Both the position numbers and the translations under genes were made by a program. Under the pieces are notes generated by a model. It did no database searches and was not told the origin of the DNA. It saw only the letters and a program-made list of their open reading frames with translations. Source: CAWUKT01 sp963923035 (GTDB lineage: Bacteria; Bacteroidota; Bacteroidia; J057; JADKCL01). Taken from it: a stretch of DNA of 64,000 nt. The stretch covers positions 32,870-96,869 of the forward strand of contig CAWUKT010000016.1 in assembly GCA_963923035.1 (NCBI GenBank), written 5' to 3'. Shown piece by piece: positions 17,138 to 26,090 of this stretch (position 1 is the stretch's first letter; each line of letters begins with the position of its first letter).

Positions 17138-17172
17138 GGGAACAATACACTGCTTTCCTACGTATTAAATTG

Positions 17173-17194
17173 TAAGTGAGTGAAAATTCACTTA
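17173..17194. terminator. Weak inverted repeat after the HxlR gene
   Basis: The 7-bp arms TAAGTGA and TCACTTA are separated by 8 nt and followed by TTTTAG. It could end hxlR transcription, but it is AT-rich and of modest stability. Confidence 0.35.
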
Positions 17195-17217
17195 TTTTAG
17201 ATCAAAACACTAACATT

Positions 17218-17259
17218 ATGAAACTCTTTTCTAAAGGTGGGGGAACCACCCGCTTCTGA
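17218..17259 (+). other. Possible 13-codon peptide or leader
   Basis: ATG to TGA encodes MKLFSKGGGTTRF. The codons overlap a small GGTGG/CCACC hairpin. Nothing downstream is on the same strand, so an attenuator role is unsupported. It may be chance; I list it because it is well formed and too short for normal gene calls. Confidence 0.15.
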
Positions 17260-17277
17260 TTCACCCTCTTGCAACCA

Positions 17278-18024
17278 TTACCAAGTCCAAGCAATCTTTA
17301 TACGTTGAGATAGCTTGGGCTTTGTCATTTCGAATACAACCTTTTTCCCTCCATTCACCAATTCAGGTTGGAAATTTTTAATCGTCTCCGAGGAAAGCGG
17401 GGATATTATGAAAGCATGGCAAGTTTTTGCGAGCCGATCATCAGGAAAATTTATTTCCAGGATATAATTGTCAATAGGATAGAAAGGTTCCAAAATCCAA
17501 AACTCCTCTTCATCTGAGAATGAGAAGAGAAAACGACAAGAGATTCGCTTCTTGAAAATCTCTCCTTTGCGTGAAGTTTCCGGAAACTTTGATACGACTT
17601 TGTAGGTCCCTTTGAATTCAGGTTCATCCTGCTGCAAAACTCCTTTGTCTATTTTCCAAGAATCTTCATCAATCATTCCATCTGTCGAAAACCGGTCGAT
17701 GTGCTCTACCATCCCAGTTCTCATAAATTTCATCTCAACTTCCTTGACCACTTCAGCCGCTTCTCCTCCGGGATCCAGAAGAGAGAGCGTAACACGGGTA
17801 TTTAGTATTTGAAAATCATACTTTGGCCTGCGAAAAATAATCAAAACCACCACCGAGGCAACTACGAGAACCCCTAACAAGATCCAAATCCATCCCCCCA
17901 ACTCTCTAAAAAATTGGAGGTAATTGTCATTAGTCCCCAGTTCAGCAATCCCCTTTAAAATAGCGACGATTCCAGCCCCAATCCCAATAATGGTTCCAAT
18001 GTTACGTATAGCAGAAATATTCAT
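17278..18024 (-). CDS. Hypothetical protein with two N-terminal membrane segments
   Basis: A 248-residue protein that I do not recognise. The N-terminus has a hydrophobic helix (NIGTIIGIGAGIVAILKGIAE is interrupted by only one charge) and a second one, WIWILLGVLVVASVVVLIIF, at about residues 45-64. A basic RRPK follows. The remaining ~180 residues look like a soluble beta-rich domain, with ILNTRVTLSLLDPGG and GTYKVVSKFPETSR. It has no cleavable signal and probably sits in the inner membrane. The gene is clearly more AT-rich than its neighbours and shares no operon, which suggests recent acquisition. Confidence 0.7.
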   Translation of the reverse strand: MNISAIRNIGTIIGIGAGIVAILKGIAELGTNDNYLQFFRELGGWIWILLGVLVVASVVVLIIFRRPKYDFQILNTRVTLSLLDPGGEAAEVVKEVEMKFMRTGMVEHIDRFSTDGMIDEDSWKIDKGVLQQDEPEFKGTYKVVSKFPETSRKGEIFKKRISCRFLFSFSDEEEFWILEPFYPIDNYILEINFPDDRLAKTCHAFIISPLSSETIKNFQPELVNGGKKVVFEMTKPKLSQRIKIAWTW

Positions 18025-18096
18025 TTTGATCCGTTCGGAAGATTGAAACTAACAATAAATAGCAATCCGGTCAAAAAACACCCCCCGATTATTTCC

Positions 18097-18104
18097 TACC
18101 TTTG
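18097..18104 (+). promoter_or_regulatory. -7 promoter box of the methyltransferase gene
   Basis: TACCTTTG matches TAnnTTTG exactly and ends 4 nt before the ATG at 18109, which points to a leaderless or nearly leaderless transcript. Confidence 0.5.
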
Positions 18105-18108
18105 CCCC

Positions 18109-18990
18109 ATGATCCAAACCCTGACCCCGACCGGATTCAAGGACTACGAACTCATCGATTCTGGCAATGGTGACAAGCTGGAACGCTTCGGCAAGTACAC
18201 CCTCTGGCGGCCTGAGCCACAGGCCGTTTGGGAGCCCGCTTTGCCCGAAAAAGAATGGGCCAAGCGGAGCCACGCCCGGTTCATCCCCGATGGGAGTGCC
18301 GCCGGCAACTGGGACCGCAATCCCCAAATGCCCGACCAATGGTTCGTCCGCTACGAAAACGGGGGCCTGAAGCTCAAGTTCCGCCTGGGACTGACCCGCT
18401 TCAAGCACGTCGGGATCTTCCCCGAACAGGCCGTCAATTGGGATTTCATCTACCAGCGATGCAAAAGCATGGAACGGCCCAAGGTCCTCAACCTGTTTGC
18501 CTATACCGGCGGGGCCAGCCTCGCCGCCCGGGCGGGCGGAGCCGACATCACCCACTGTGATTCGATCCGACAGGTCGTCAACTGGGCCAATGCCAATATG
18601 CAGGCCAGTCAGCTGGGGGACATCCGCTGGCTCGTCGAAGACGCCTTCAAGTTCGTGAAACGGGAAGCCAACCGCGGGCGCCAATACCAGGGGATCATCC
18701 TGGACCCGCCCGCCTGGGGCCACGGGCCCAAGGGCGAAAAATGGAAATTGGAGGACATGATCAACGAACTCATTTCCCACGTCGCCGCCATCCTCGCCCC
18801 CTCTCCTTCTTTTCTCGTGTTCAATGCCTATTCCCTCGGCTTTTCCCCGCTCATCCTCGAAAATCTCATCCACACCCATTTCTCCGCCAAACCCTGGCAG
18901 CAACTGGAACGGGGAGAACTGTTTCTAAAGGAAAAATCGGGGCGGAGATTGCCTGCGGGAGTGTTTTGCCGCTTCTACAACGACAAGTAG
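18109..18990 (+). CDS. Class I SAM-dependent methyltransferase, RlmI/RlmK-like
   Basis: A 293-residue methyltransferase of the type found in RNA m5C/m2G enzymes. After an N-terminal region of about 120 residues (GKYTLWRPEPQAVWEP), the SAM-binding motif I is LNLFAYTGGASLAARAGGA, followed by the acidic HCDS block. The catalytic motif IV is ILDPPAWGHGPKGEKWKLE. It probably methylates 23S rRNA, as inferred from RlmI-like relatives. The PUA domain of RlmI is not evident. The ATG at 18109 follows the -7 box directly. The stop is 4 bp from the end of the convergent DUF3109 gene. Confidence 0.85.
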   Translation: MIQTLTPTGFKDYELIDSGNGDKLERFGKYTLWRPEPQAVWEPALPEKEWAKRSHARFIPDGSAAGNWDRNPQMPDQWFVRYENGGLKLKFRLGLTRFKHVGIFPEQAVNWDFIYQRCKSMERPKVLNLFAYTGGASLAARAGGADITHCDSIRQVVNWANANMQASQLGDIRWLVEDAFKFVKREANRGRQYQGIILDPPAWGHGPKGEKWKLEDMINELISHVAAILAPSPSFLVFNAYSLGFSPLILENLIHTHFSAKPWQQLERGELFLKEKSGRRLPAGVFCRFYNDK

Positions 18991-18994
18991 AGCC

Positions 18995-19594
18995 TTAGCC
19001 TTTGGAACTCGAGGTCGGTGATTTTTTCCATTCTCTGTAGACCAATTCCAACTCGTCGTAGAACTCCTGGCCGAATTCGCGGATGATCGGGGTCTTCAGG
19101 AACCGAAACACCGGCAAGCCCTTTTCTTTGCCGTTTTCGCAGGCTGGGGAGCAGATGTCCCAGCGGTCGTAATTGAGGGCGACGGTCTCGGAACCGGGAA
19201 AGTTAGACACACGGAGGGGATACAAATGACAGGAGACGGGCTTGCGGAAATCGGTTTTGCCTTCCATCCACGCCTTCTCAATGCTGCAAAAAGCCGTTCC
19301 GTTCTTGAAATAGGCAAAGGCACATTCCTTCCCGCGCACCAGCGGCGTTTCCAATTGCTTGGTTCGCCCCCGCTCCACCCAAGCGCCCTGCTTTTCAATC
19401 GACCGTTTGGCCCGGTCCGAGAGGTATTCCGCCACCACGGGGACTGCTTCTTCCATCAATTTTTTCTCCGACTCCTTTAAAGGAGCCCCAGCATCTCCCT
19501 CTACACAGCAGGCCCCTTTGCAGGCCACTAAATTACAGGCAAACTCCTCTTCGAAGAGGTCCAGCGAAACCAGCTTTCCCTGAATTGCGATCAT
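18995..19594 (-). CDS. DUF3109 family cysteine-rich protein
   Basis: A 199-residue protein with the DUF3109 cysteine layout: FACNLVACKGACCVEGDAGAP near the N-terminus (four Cys), GKECAFAY, AFCSIEKA, SCHLYPLRV and WDICSPACENG. The cysteines resemble those of YkgJ-type CxxCxxxCC proteins that bind zinc or an iron-sulfur cluster; the function is unknown. It is the last gene of a six-gene minus-strand run that starts with a J-like membrane protein at 25994, and lies 6 bp after the possible SUFU-like gene. Confidence 0.88.
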   Translation of the reverse strand: MIAIQGKLVSLDLFEEEFACNLVACKGACCVEGDAGAPLKESEKKLMEEAVPVVAEYLSDRAKRSIEKQGAWVERGRTKQLETPLVRGKECAFAYFKNGTAFCSIEKAWMEGKTDFRKPVSCHLYPLRVSNFPGSETVALNYDRWDICSPACENGKEKGLPVFRFLKTPIIREFGQEFYDELELVYREWKKSPTSSSKG

Positions 19595-19600
19595 GACGTT

Positions 19601-20320
19601 CTATTTGATCACGGACGGGCGATCCACCGAAGAAAGGTGGTGGAGGCCCTTTTTCCGTAGCAATTTATTCAGTTTCTTTTGTCCGGCCTGCCCCTCCCGG
19701 ATCGAATACGCCAACTCTTCGGGCGTCAGCAATACGACCGCCGCCAGCTTAATCTTGGCCAGGGGCATCGACAGTTCCGGGGTAATGGACTTCGGCTCAA
19801 CCCCTACCAGGACGCCCACGTTCTCATTCTCGTTGAGCATGTGGGAAGGCGCATTGACCAATTGGAGTTCCATGGAGAAAAAGCCATCCTCGTCCAGAAT
19901 TTGGCGGAAGTCCTTTTTGTGGGCCGCCGTTTGGGCCACATTGTACAAGGTCTGGAACAACCAACTCGCCTTCAAATCCTCCCAATTCCGCTGTCGCAGA
20001 TCCTTGTCCCGGGTCTCCATGTACAATTCCAACCCGAATCCCTGTTTGCTCTCATCATCCCCCGGAAATGGATCGGACAATCCATCACTCGCGATCAGAA
20101 CGCTGTTGCTCCGGTCCACCCGCACGAAAGAAGGCCGCATGGCCGGCCACTTGGGACCGCCCATGTACATCGGATTGTTCAGCGTCGTGAGGACGCCGCT
20201 CTCCAATTTGCCGTAGCGCTTCCAGAACTGTTGGCGCTTGCGGATGCTTTTCTCCAGCAAGGCGTCGTCCTTGGAGGAAGTTTTCTCTTCTTGATCGGGA
20301 GTTGAAGTGGATTCAGACAT
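19601..20320 (-). CDS. Conserved protein, possibly SUFU (suppressor of fused)-like
   Basis: A 239-residue soluble protein starting at ATG 20320; a TTG at 20338 is less likely. The first 25 residues are polar and probably disordered. The core contains ESGVLTTLNNPMYMGGP, SNSVLIASDGLSDPF, GFGLELYMETRD, ELQLVNAPSHM and VGVLVGVEPKSI. The pattern of a domain with an LxxxSxGLSDP turn and a GxELxM strand reminds me of bacterial suppressor-of-fused domain proteins, often linked to immunity of polymorphic toxins. That assignment is tentative. It follows the amidohydrolase gene by 14 bp and probably belongs to the same operon. Confidence 0.6.
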   Translation of the reverse strand: MSESTSTPDQEEKTSSKDDALLEKSIRKRQQFWKRYGKLESGVLTTLNNPMYMGGPKWPAMRPSFVRVDRSNSVLIASDGLSDPFPGDDESKQGFGLELYMETRDKDLRQRNWEDLKASWLFQTLYNVAQTAAHKKDFRQILDEDGFFSMELQLVNAPSHMLNENENVGVLVGVEPKSITPELSMPLAKIKLAAVVLLTPEELAYSIREGQAGQKKLNKLLRKKGLHHLSSVDRPSVIK

Positions 20321-20334
20321 GGGTAAAATTTGCT

Positions 20335-21495
20335 TCAAAGCGAATTGAGCCGCTTGGCGTGGCTTGACGCAGTGAATTTAGCATTTTCTCCTTCTACTTC
20401 AGCGATCTGAATCAAAATCGGTCGATCCCCGGGCTGGATTCGGAAAGATTCGAGGGGCAAATCCAATGCCCGCGCTCCATTCAAGGTGGCCCATTGAAGC
20501 AAAGTGGAAGTAGAAAGGTCCTGCTGTTCCTGGAGCAAGCGAATCTCCGCCAAAATATCCAGGGTATCGTTGCCGGCCAGGCTGTCCGTCCCGATGCACA
20601 CCCGCTCCGGCGAGCGGGCCAGCAGCGCCCCGGAAGGAAGCGTCCCGTGAATATATTCATTCGCCTTGGGGCAAAGCACGAAATAGGCTTTCAGAAACCG
20701 ATCGGTAAGGGTGCTCCACTCCTCCTCGGTCATTTCCACGGCGTGGACCAGCAACAGGGGAATGTCCGTGGGCAATCCCTCCGAGACAAAGTCCAGGACG
20801 GAGTCGTATTCGTTCGGGGAAAAAGGCAGGCCCCAGCGGCGGAACAGGTCAAACAGCGGCCCTTCCAACTCCTCGAACAAGGCCCTTTCCTGATCCGACT
20901 CCAAAAAATGAAGGCTCAATGGAACTTCCCGGTCGGCCAGGTGCCGGTACAGCAGGTCCCGCAAGCGCGGCGACATGGAATAAGGCGCGTGGGGCGTTGG
21001 GGCGGATCGGGGGCCAAATTGGGCGGCCAGGTCGCAGGCCTGCTCCACCAATTGGTCGGCCCGGAGCGGGTCCAACCCGAAAACCTCGCAGAAATTGCGG
21101 AAGTACATCGTCGGGTATTCACGCTTGACGGAAAGGGTGGATGGACCATTGCAAATGTCCCCCACCGCGGCAATGCCCTTGGCGTGCATGCCCGCAAGGG
21201 CATTCCGGGCGGCTTCGACCCGTACCTCATCGGAGAAGTTGTTGCGGATGCCTTGCAGGCGCTCCACGAATCCGGCCATGCCGGTATGCCGCGGGATCTG
21301 CCCTTCCAAATAGGACAGTTCCAGGTGGCAATGTGCGTTCACAAAGGCCGGGGAAATGATTCCTTCTACCGGGATAGCTCCCGGTACTTGGCCAGCCAAA
21401 AGCTCTTTGACCGACCCGTCTGGACCCAATACCAAGCTGTGGTCCCGGTGCAGGCGGGTCCCATCAAAGATAAAATCGGCGAAATACGTTGGCAT
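20335..21495 (-). CDS. Amidohydrolase-superfamily deaminase-like enzyme
   Basis: A 386-residue metal-dependent hydrolase of the cytosine deaminase/TRZ-ATZ/aminofutalosine-deaminase type. Metal and catalytic motifs are PAFVNAHCHLELS (HxH near residue 56), FLES after SLH in the middle, LLVHAVEMTEEE, and CIGTDSLAGNDTLD, with the C-terminal WATLNGARALDL that closes the beta-sandwich. The substrate cannot be read; an amino-purine or related nucleoside is plausible. It lies 9 bp downstream of the Hsp70 gene in the same run, which may be simple co-transcription. Confidence 0.85.
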   Translation of the reverse strand: MPTYFADFIFDGTRLHRDHSLVLGPDGSVKELLAGQVPGAIPVEGIISPAFVNAHCHLELSYLEGQIPRHTGMAGFVERLQGIRNNFSDEVRVEAARNALAGMHAKGIAAVGDICNGPSTLSVKREYPTMYFRNFCEVFGLDPLRADQLVEQACDLAAQFGPRSAPTPHAPYSMSPRLRDLLYRHLADREVPLSLHFLESDQERALFEELEGPLFDLFRRWGLPFSPNEYDSVLDFVSEGLPTDIPLLLVHAVEMTEEEWSTLTDRFLKAYFVLCPKANEYIHGTLPSGALLARSPERVCIGTDSLAGNDTLDILAEIRLLQEQQDLSTSTLLQWATLNGARALDLPLESFRIQPGDRPILIQIAEVEGENAKFTASSHAKRLNSL

Positions 21496-21504
21496 GGTGG
21501 CGGG

Positions 21505-23994
21505 TTATCCAATTCCAGTTCCGCGACGGAAAGCGTCGCGACGGGCCCGGGGCAGCATCTCATCGAGGCGGCTGATGGCCACCTGCAAACGGGGCACATC
21601 GTTTTCCTCGGCGGCCTTCTCGCCGTTGGCGATGTGCTCGCGGGCGGCATCCATGTCGGGATAGTCTTCCCGCATCGCGTAGTAGGTATAGAACATCGAC
21701 TTGAGGAATTCCGGCACGCGCCAGCGAATCCGGTAGATGAGATCGCGCAAGCGATCGGACGCATCTTTGATGCGGTGGACATTGTTCGTCCGCAGCACCT
21801 CTTTTTCCGTCGACAGGATGTCTTCGAAGCTGTTCTTTTCCCCGTCCGTTCCGTGCTCCTCTACCCAACTCCGGCATACCCGCTTGATCTCGAAGAACTC
21901 GATCTTCACATCGTTGATGGCATCGTCCTTGGTCAGGTTGGAGAGTTTTTGCGCGAGCTTCCGCTTGCGGTCTTCGTACTGGAATTTGGCGTCGGTCACA
22001 TCGTCCTCGGCCAGCCCTTGCAGGTTTTCCAGCAGGATTTCGAGGTCATCTTTCAGTTGGACAATCTCAATTGCCCGCTCAAAATCTTCCTCTTCTTCGA
22101 TGCGTTCCCGCTTGAGATCGGCCTCGTCGATCAACAAGGCGACCTCGTCCCGGAGCTTGCCCAGGTGGACCTTGCGCTCCGAAGCGGTGAAGACGTTCGT
22201 GAACTCCTGATCGGTCATCAGGAGGTAGGCAGAAATCCGCAAATCCCGGCTCTCGGAGATTTCCAGGGTGATTTCTACGTCGGAGCCCTTGACCAGGTCC
22301 CGCTCCAGGTCGTCGCCGGTCACGGCGATGAACCCAATGGGCTGGTTCACACTCGGGAGGGCACCTTCCGGGCCTTCCAGAACATTGATGATGATCTTCT
22401 CGTCCTGGCCCCGGCGAATGGTCTTGGTGATTTCCTTGGTGAGGGTCCGCCGCAGCGGCAGGATCTCATTTTTCCGGAACACCACCTCATTCTTCGTTTG
22501 TTTCCCCTCCACATCATCCACCTCAATGCAGATATCATTCGGCAGGGGCTGTCCCGTAACGCTGAATTTGCCTTGCGCAATGCCAATCTGAGGCAGGTCG
22601 GCCACCACCGGATTGTTTTGGGCGTCGTAAATGGTCAGGTTGAAGTAGTTGTAGGCATTTTCTACGAGCGGCAAGTCCTCCTCGATCCGAGCCTTTAGCT
22701 CCTTCAAGCCGGAATCAAATCCCCGATCCTCCCGCACGATGCGGTAGTACAAGCCCGCAATGGCGCCTTTGATGACGGCCGTAAAATACTCGGCCTGACC
22801 GGTCGAATTCTTCTGGTAGGCCATCTTGACGTCGAGATCAACGGTCCGGGTGCCTTCCTTCGCCGGTCCTGTTTCCTCGCGAAGGGTCCGGGTCGCGGCG
22901 TAATGGGCAGCGCCCACGCCCACTGCGGTCGTAGGATCGATATTGCAATTGACGTCGACGCTCAGTTCGGCGCCGATCCGCTGGCGGACCCGCGGAATGA
23001 AGGTCGATCCGCCCACCATCAGGATGAACTGGAGGTCGTCCGTGGACAGGTCGTTGCGGGCCACGATGCGGTGGATCATCTCCACCGTCGAGGTGATATA
23101 AGGATCGATCAACGCTTCAAATTGATCGCGGGAAATCGTCAGGTAAATGTCGAGGAGTTCGCCTTCGTCGTCTTCCACCTCGAATTCGATGTCGGCGGTT
23201 TGGTGGCTGGACAACAGGATCTTGGCCTCTTCGACCTTGTTCTGCAATTGGAACCACAGACGGTTGTACTTGCCGGAAGCACTTTTCATTTCGGCCAGGA
23301 GGTTCTCGAAGGTGCCCTCCTGCTCCAAATGCGGCACCACCAGGTGTTCGGTGATGAGCGCGTCGAAGTCAGTTCCGCCCAGGAAATTGTCGCCTTCGTG
23401 GTCCAGGACCCGCATTTCGCCTTCCTGGATGCGGACCAGGGCCACGTCGAAGGTGCCCCCGCCCAGGTCGTAGACGAGCCACTGCCCGTCCCGCAAATCC
23501 GTCCGCTCCTCGTTGCGGTTGACGTAGGCCAGGCTCGCGGCAATGGGCTCCTGCAACAGGACCACCGACTTGAAGCCGGCCTGGTGACCGGCCGCCTTGG
23601 TCGCATTGGACTGGACTGTGTCGAAGCTGGCGGGGATGGTTACCACCGCCGACGATACTGTCTCGCCGGTATGGACAAAAGTCTTGAGTTCCTTCAGGAC
23701 CTGGGCGCTGAGTTCCACCGGGCTGACCGTCTCACCGGTCGATTTGATGGGATAGCGGACCGAAGTCCCCATTTTCCGTTTGAAGGAACCGACCACATTC
23801 TCCGGGTCCCGTTCCATGTATTCCCGGGCCTTGTCGCCGACGAGGATGCGCTTTTTTCGGTAGGCCACGACCGACGGCAGGGTTTCTTTTTGGCTGAGAG
23901 GGCTGCGAAATATGTCGACAATGCCTTCTTCGCACTTGGCAATGACGCTGTTGGTGGTGCCAAGGTCGATGCCGAAATTGATGGTGTTGGACAT
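21505..23994 (-). CDS. Non-canonical Hsp70-family chaperone
   Basis: An 829-residue Hsp70-fold protein, much longer than DnaK (about 640). The actin-like ATPase has the phosphate-1 motif FGIDLGTTNSVIAKC at the N-terminus, the phosphate-2 motif YDLGGGTFDVALV and the adenosine motif ILMVGGSTFIPRVR, all intact. The C-terminal half departs from DnaK. A beta domain at about 420-600 is followed by a long charged helical region (LRDEVALLIDEADLKRERIEEEEDFERAIEI). No EEVD- or DnaK-like tail is present. The start at 23994 puts the ATPase motif at residue 7. Immediately upstream are a GrpE-like and a J-like gene, so the three probably form a dedicated chaperone machine. Confidence 0.9.
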   Translation of the reverse strand: MSNTINFGIDLGTTNSVIAKCEEGIVDIFRSPLSQKETLPSVVAYRKKRILVGDKAREYMERDPENVVGSFKRKMGTSVRYPIKSTGETVSPVELSAQVLKELKTFVHTGETVSSAVVTIPASFDTVQSNATKAAGHQAGFKSVVLLQEPIAASLAYVNRNEERTDLRDGQWLVYDLGGGTFDVALVRIQEGEMRVLDHEGDNFLGGTDFDALITEHLVVPHLEQEGTFENLLAEMKSASGKYNRLWFQLQNKVEEAKILLSSHQTADIEFEVEDDEGELLDIYLTISRDQFEALIDPYITSTVEMIHRIVARNDLSTDDLQFILMVGGSTFIPRVRQRIGAELSVDVNCNIDPTTAVGVGAAHYAATRTLREETGPAKEGTRTVDLDVKMAYQKNSTGQAEYFTAVIKGAIAGLYYRIVREDRGFDSGLKELKARIEEDLPLVENAYNYFNLTIYDAQNNPVVADLPQIGIAQGKFSVTGQPLPNDICIEVDDVEGKQTKNEVVFRKNEILPLRRTLTKEITKTIRRGQDEKIIINVLEGPEGALPSVNQPIGFIAVTGDDLERDLVKGSDVEITLEISESRDLRISAYLLMTDQEFTNVFTASERKVHLGKLRDEVALLIDEADLKRERIEEEEDFERAIEIVQLKDDLEILLENLQGLAEDDVTDAKFQYEDRKRKLAQKLSNLTKDDAINDVKIEFFEIKRVCRSWVEEHGTDGEKNSFEDILSTEKEVLRTNNVHRIKDASDRLRDLIYRIRWRVPEFLKSMFYTYYAMREDYPDMDAAREHIANGEKAAEENDVPRLQVAISRLDEMLPRARRDAFRRGTGIG

Positions 23995-24019
23995 GGGAAA
24001 AGGGGTAGGGAAATGAAAA

Positions 24020-24352
24020 TCAGGATTGGGCTTCGGCGATGACCACGGCCTTTTGGACAATCATGGCCACGGCGCCATTGCGGAGGCGGATGATGGGCTT
24101 GACCACATCGGTGATGACAAGGTTCTCGCTGGAATCTCCAGCGATATTGGCCTCACAATCGGTGCGGGTCTCGTTGTAGGGCTGTCCCATCGGATCTTCA
24201 ATTTCCAGGCCCATTTCAGCAAATTTATTCTTCATCCGATCCAGATTCCTGCCGAGTGAATTCTTCTCAGTCAATCGGTTGACCTTGCGTTCCATGTCGT
24301 AGACCTGGTTGATCAGGTACAGGAATTGTTCGGGAACATTCGGTAAGCTCAT
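24020..24352 (-). CDS. Small protein with GrpE-like layout
   Basis: A 110-residue protein. Residues about 8-45 are a predicted coiled helix (FLYLINQVYDMERKVNRL); the rest is a small beta domain with the order KNKFAEMGLEIEDPMGQPYN, then NLVITDVVKPIIRL, then AMIVQKAVVIA. This resembles a shortened GrpE, where a helix leads into a wing with a GxxxxDPxG turn and a final strand after VxxPxI. Direct homology is not proven. The position supports a nucleotide-exchange role: it starts 7 bp after a J-like gene and ends 25 bp before the Hsp70 gene. It is shorter than GrpE (about 190). Confidence 0.6.
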   Translation of the reverse strand: MSLPNVPEQFLYLINQVYDMERKVNRLTEKNSLGRNLDRMKNKFAEMGLEIEDPMGQPYNETRTDCEANIAGDSSENLVITDVVKPIIRLRNGAVAMIVQKAVVIAEAQS

Positions 24353-24359
24353 ACAGCAA

Positions 24360-25994
24360 TTATTTCGTTTCGAGGGACAGCTTCAGGTCGGAACTCAGCG
24401 TCATCACTTTCCCAATCCGCTTGTTGTCCACCTCGAATCCCTCGTCTTTTTTCGTCTTAAAATAGGTCATCCCGTCATTGATGGTCTCCACGCCCTCTTT
24501 CGTCATGTAGTGGGGATGGGCAAAGGCTCCCATTCGATCATCGAAGTAGGACATGACCACTGGAGACCAATATTTCCCCAGGTACAATTTCACCCCCATT
24601 GAATTTTCCGGCACCTCACGCCACTCCGCAGTTTCCCCGGCCGAAACAAAATAATGGTACTTGATTTTTCCTTCCGCCTCATCCACCAAAAACACCACGG
24701 CATCGAAATCGGACCGATTACGGAATTGGATGCGCGGCACCCCAAACCAGGTCAGGTCAAAGCCAAAAATTTCGTCGTGGTAGGGGGACGTCGTATCGGG
24801 CCGTATTTTCACATCATCAATTCCTTCCCCATTGTCCCCGGCGATATAAATGTCCGTAGCATAAGCCTCAAAATCGGCCAGAGAATCGAAGAGGTAATCC
24901 TGGGCATTCAGGCTCCGGGTCAGGGGATCAACGCCCAACTCAATCGATGGGATATCGATCTCCGGGATGTCAATCTTGGTAATGGAATCGATGTCAAAGG
25001 AATGGCTCCGTCGGGGACGGTCGCACAACCGGAGCAACGAAACGGCTCCGATGATCAGGAAGACCGCAATCCACCAGCGGTTGCGGCGGCCTACATGGGG
25101 TTCCTCCGTGCGCTGGGTATTCTGCTGCTGGTAGCTCTGCTCCGCGTAATTGGACTTCGGCTCCGACTCCTTCGATTCGGTCCGGGTCCAACGGCTCTGG
25201 TCCTTCTGTCGCTTCCGCCGCCAGAGTTCCACCTTCAGGTAGTTGATGTACTCGGCCGTGCTCAGGTCCGTGTCCAGCTCCGCGGCCACACAGATGACCG
25301 CATAAGCGGTATGGGTCTGGTCCAGCTTGTTCTCGTACGTCTCCGCCAGCTTGCGGAGCGATTCTGCGTAGCGGTTCCGGACATGCTGGTAGACGCGGGG
25401 AAACCGGTTCAGGAGCTTGATTTGCTCCAATTCAAACAGGTGGTCCACCCGGGCCTGCCGCAATTCTTCCGGCCGGTCCACCAGCTGGGAGATCTCTTGG
25501 GCGTACTGGTTGAAGTACCGGATCGCGCCCTTCAGGGCGACGTCCATGTCCCAATCGGTGATCAGGTCCAGGCGTTGGAGGATGAGCGAGACCTCAGGGC
25601 GACGACCCTTGCGGATGTTTTCGCTGAGGTGCCGATCGTAGATCGGCGCGAGTTGTTCGCTCAGGAACTTGCGGAATTCAGCATCGCCGAGGTTTTCGGC
25701 TTCGGGCAGGTACCGGAGGTAGCGCAGCTTTTCTTCCCGCAGAAAATCCTTCAACTGCGGATTCGCGTGCAGGTGCCAGTGGTGGGATCGCTTGATCGGA
25801 TTTTCCAGTTCCTCCAACAGCTGAAGCGCCGTCGCCTTGTCCAATTCCGCCCCGGCCTTTTTGATCACAATGTCATCGCTCAATTCAAACTCTGCCAGAA
25901 TCTTTTGCCGGGCGCGTTTCAGCACCTCTTTGGTCACCTCAGACGGGGCCTGGACATTGAGTTGGAAGAGTTCGTATGGGTCGATGTAATGCAT
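24360..25994 (-). CDS. Membrane protein with a J-like N-terminal domain lacking HPD
   Basis: A 544-residue protein. It opens with MHYIDPYELFQLNVQAPS, the DPYExL start typical of J domains, and then helices that include EVTKEVLKRARQKILAEFE. The HPD tripeptide is absent, so it is a degenerate J-like domain. Residues about 100-270 are helical. A polar Gln/Ser/Glu-rich linker (about 278-315) precedes a single transmembrane helix, WWIAVFLIIGAVSLLRLC. The C-terminal ~210 residues would be periplasmic, with a beta-rich segment around IQFRNRSDFDAVVFLVDE. The start at 25994 is chosen because it fits the J-like motif; an ATG 24 codons upstream is possible. It is the first gene of the chaperone run. Confidence 0.68.
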   Translation of the reverse strand: MHYIDPYELFQLNVQAPSEVTKEVLKRARQKILAEFELSDDIVIKKAGAELDKATALQLLEELENPIKRSHHWHLHANPQLKDFLREEKLRYLRYLPEAENLGDAEFRKFLSEQLAPIYDRHLSENIRKGRRPEVSLILQRLDLITDWDMDVALKGAIRYFNQYAQEISQLVDRPEELRQARVDHLFELEQIKLLNRFPRVYQHVRNRYAESLRKLAETYENKLDQTHTAYAVICVAAELDTDLSTAEYINYLKVELWRRKRQKDQSRWTRTESKESEPKSNYAEQSYQQQNTQRTEEPHVGRRNRWWIAVFLIIGAVSLLRLCDRPRRSHSFDIDSITKIDIPEIDIPSIELGVDPLTRSLNAQDYLFDSLADFEAYATDIYIAGDNGEGIDDVKIRPDTTSPYHDEIFGFDLTWFGVPRIQFRNRSDFDAVVFLVDEAEGKIKYHYFVSAGETAEWREVPENSMGVKLYLGKYWSPVVMSYFDDRMGAFAHPHYMTKEGVETINDGMTYFKTKKDEGFEVDNKRIGKVMTLSSDLKLSLETK

Positions 25995-26090
25995 GAATAG
26001 GTCGGGGGCCTGTTTGCCTTGCTCCGTTTCAAAAATAAGCAAAGCAACAGGATTATAGAAGGGCAAATCCGAGGAGGAAACCGCCGGAAA

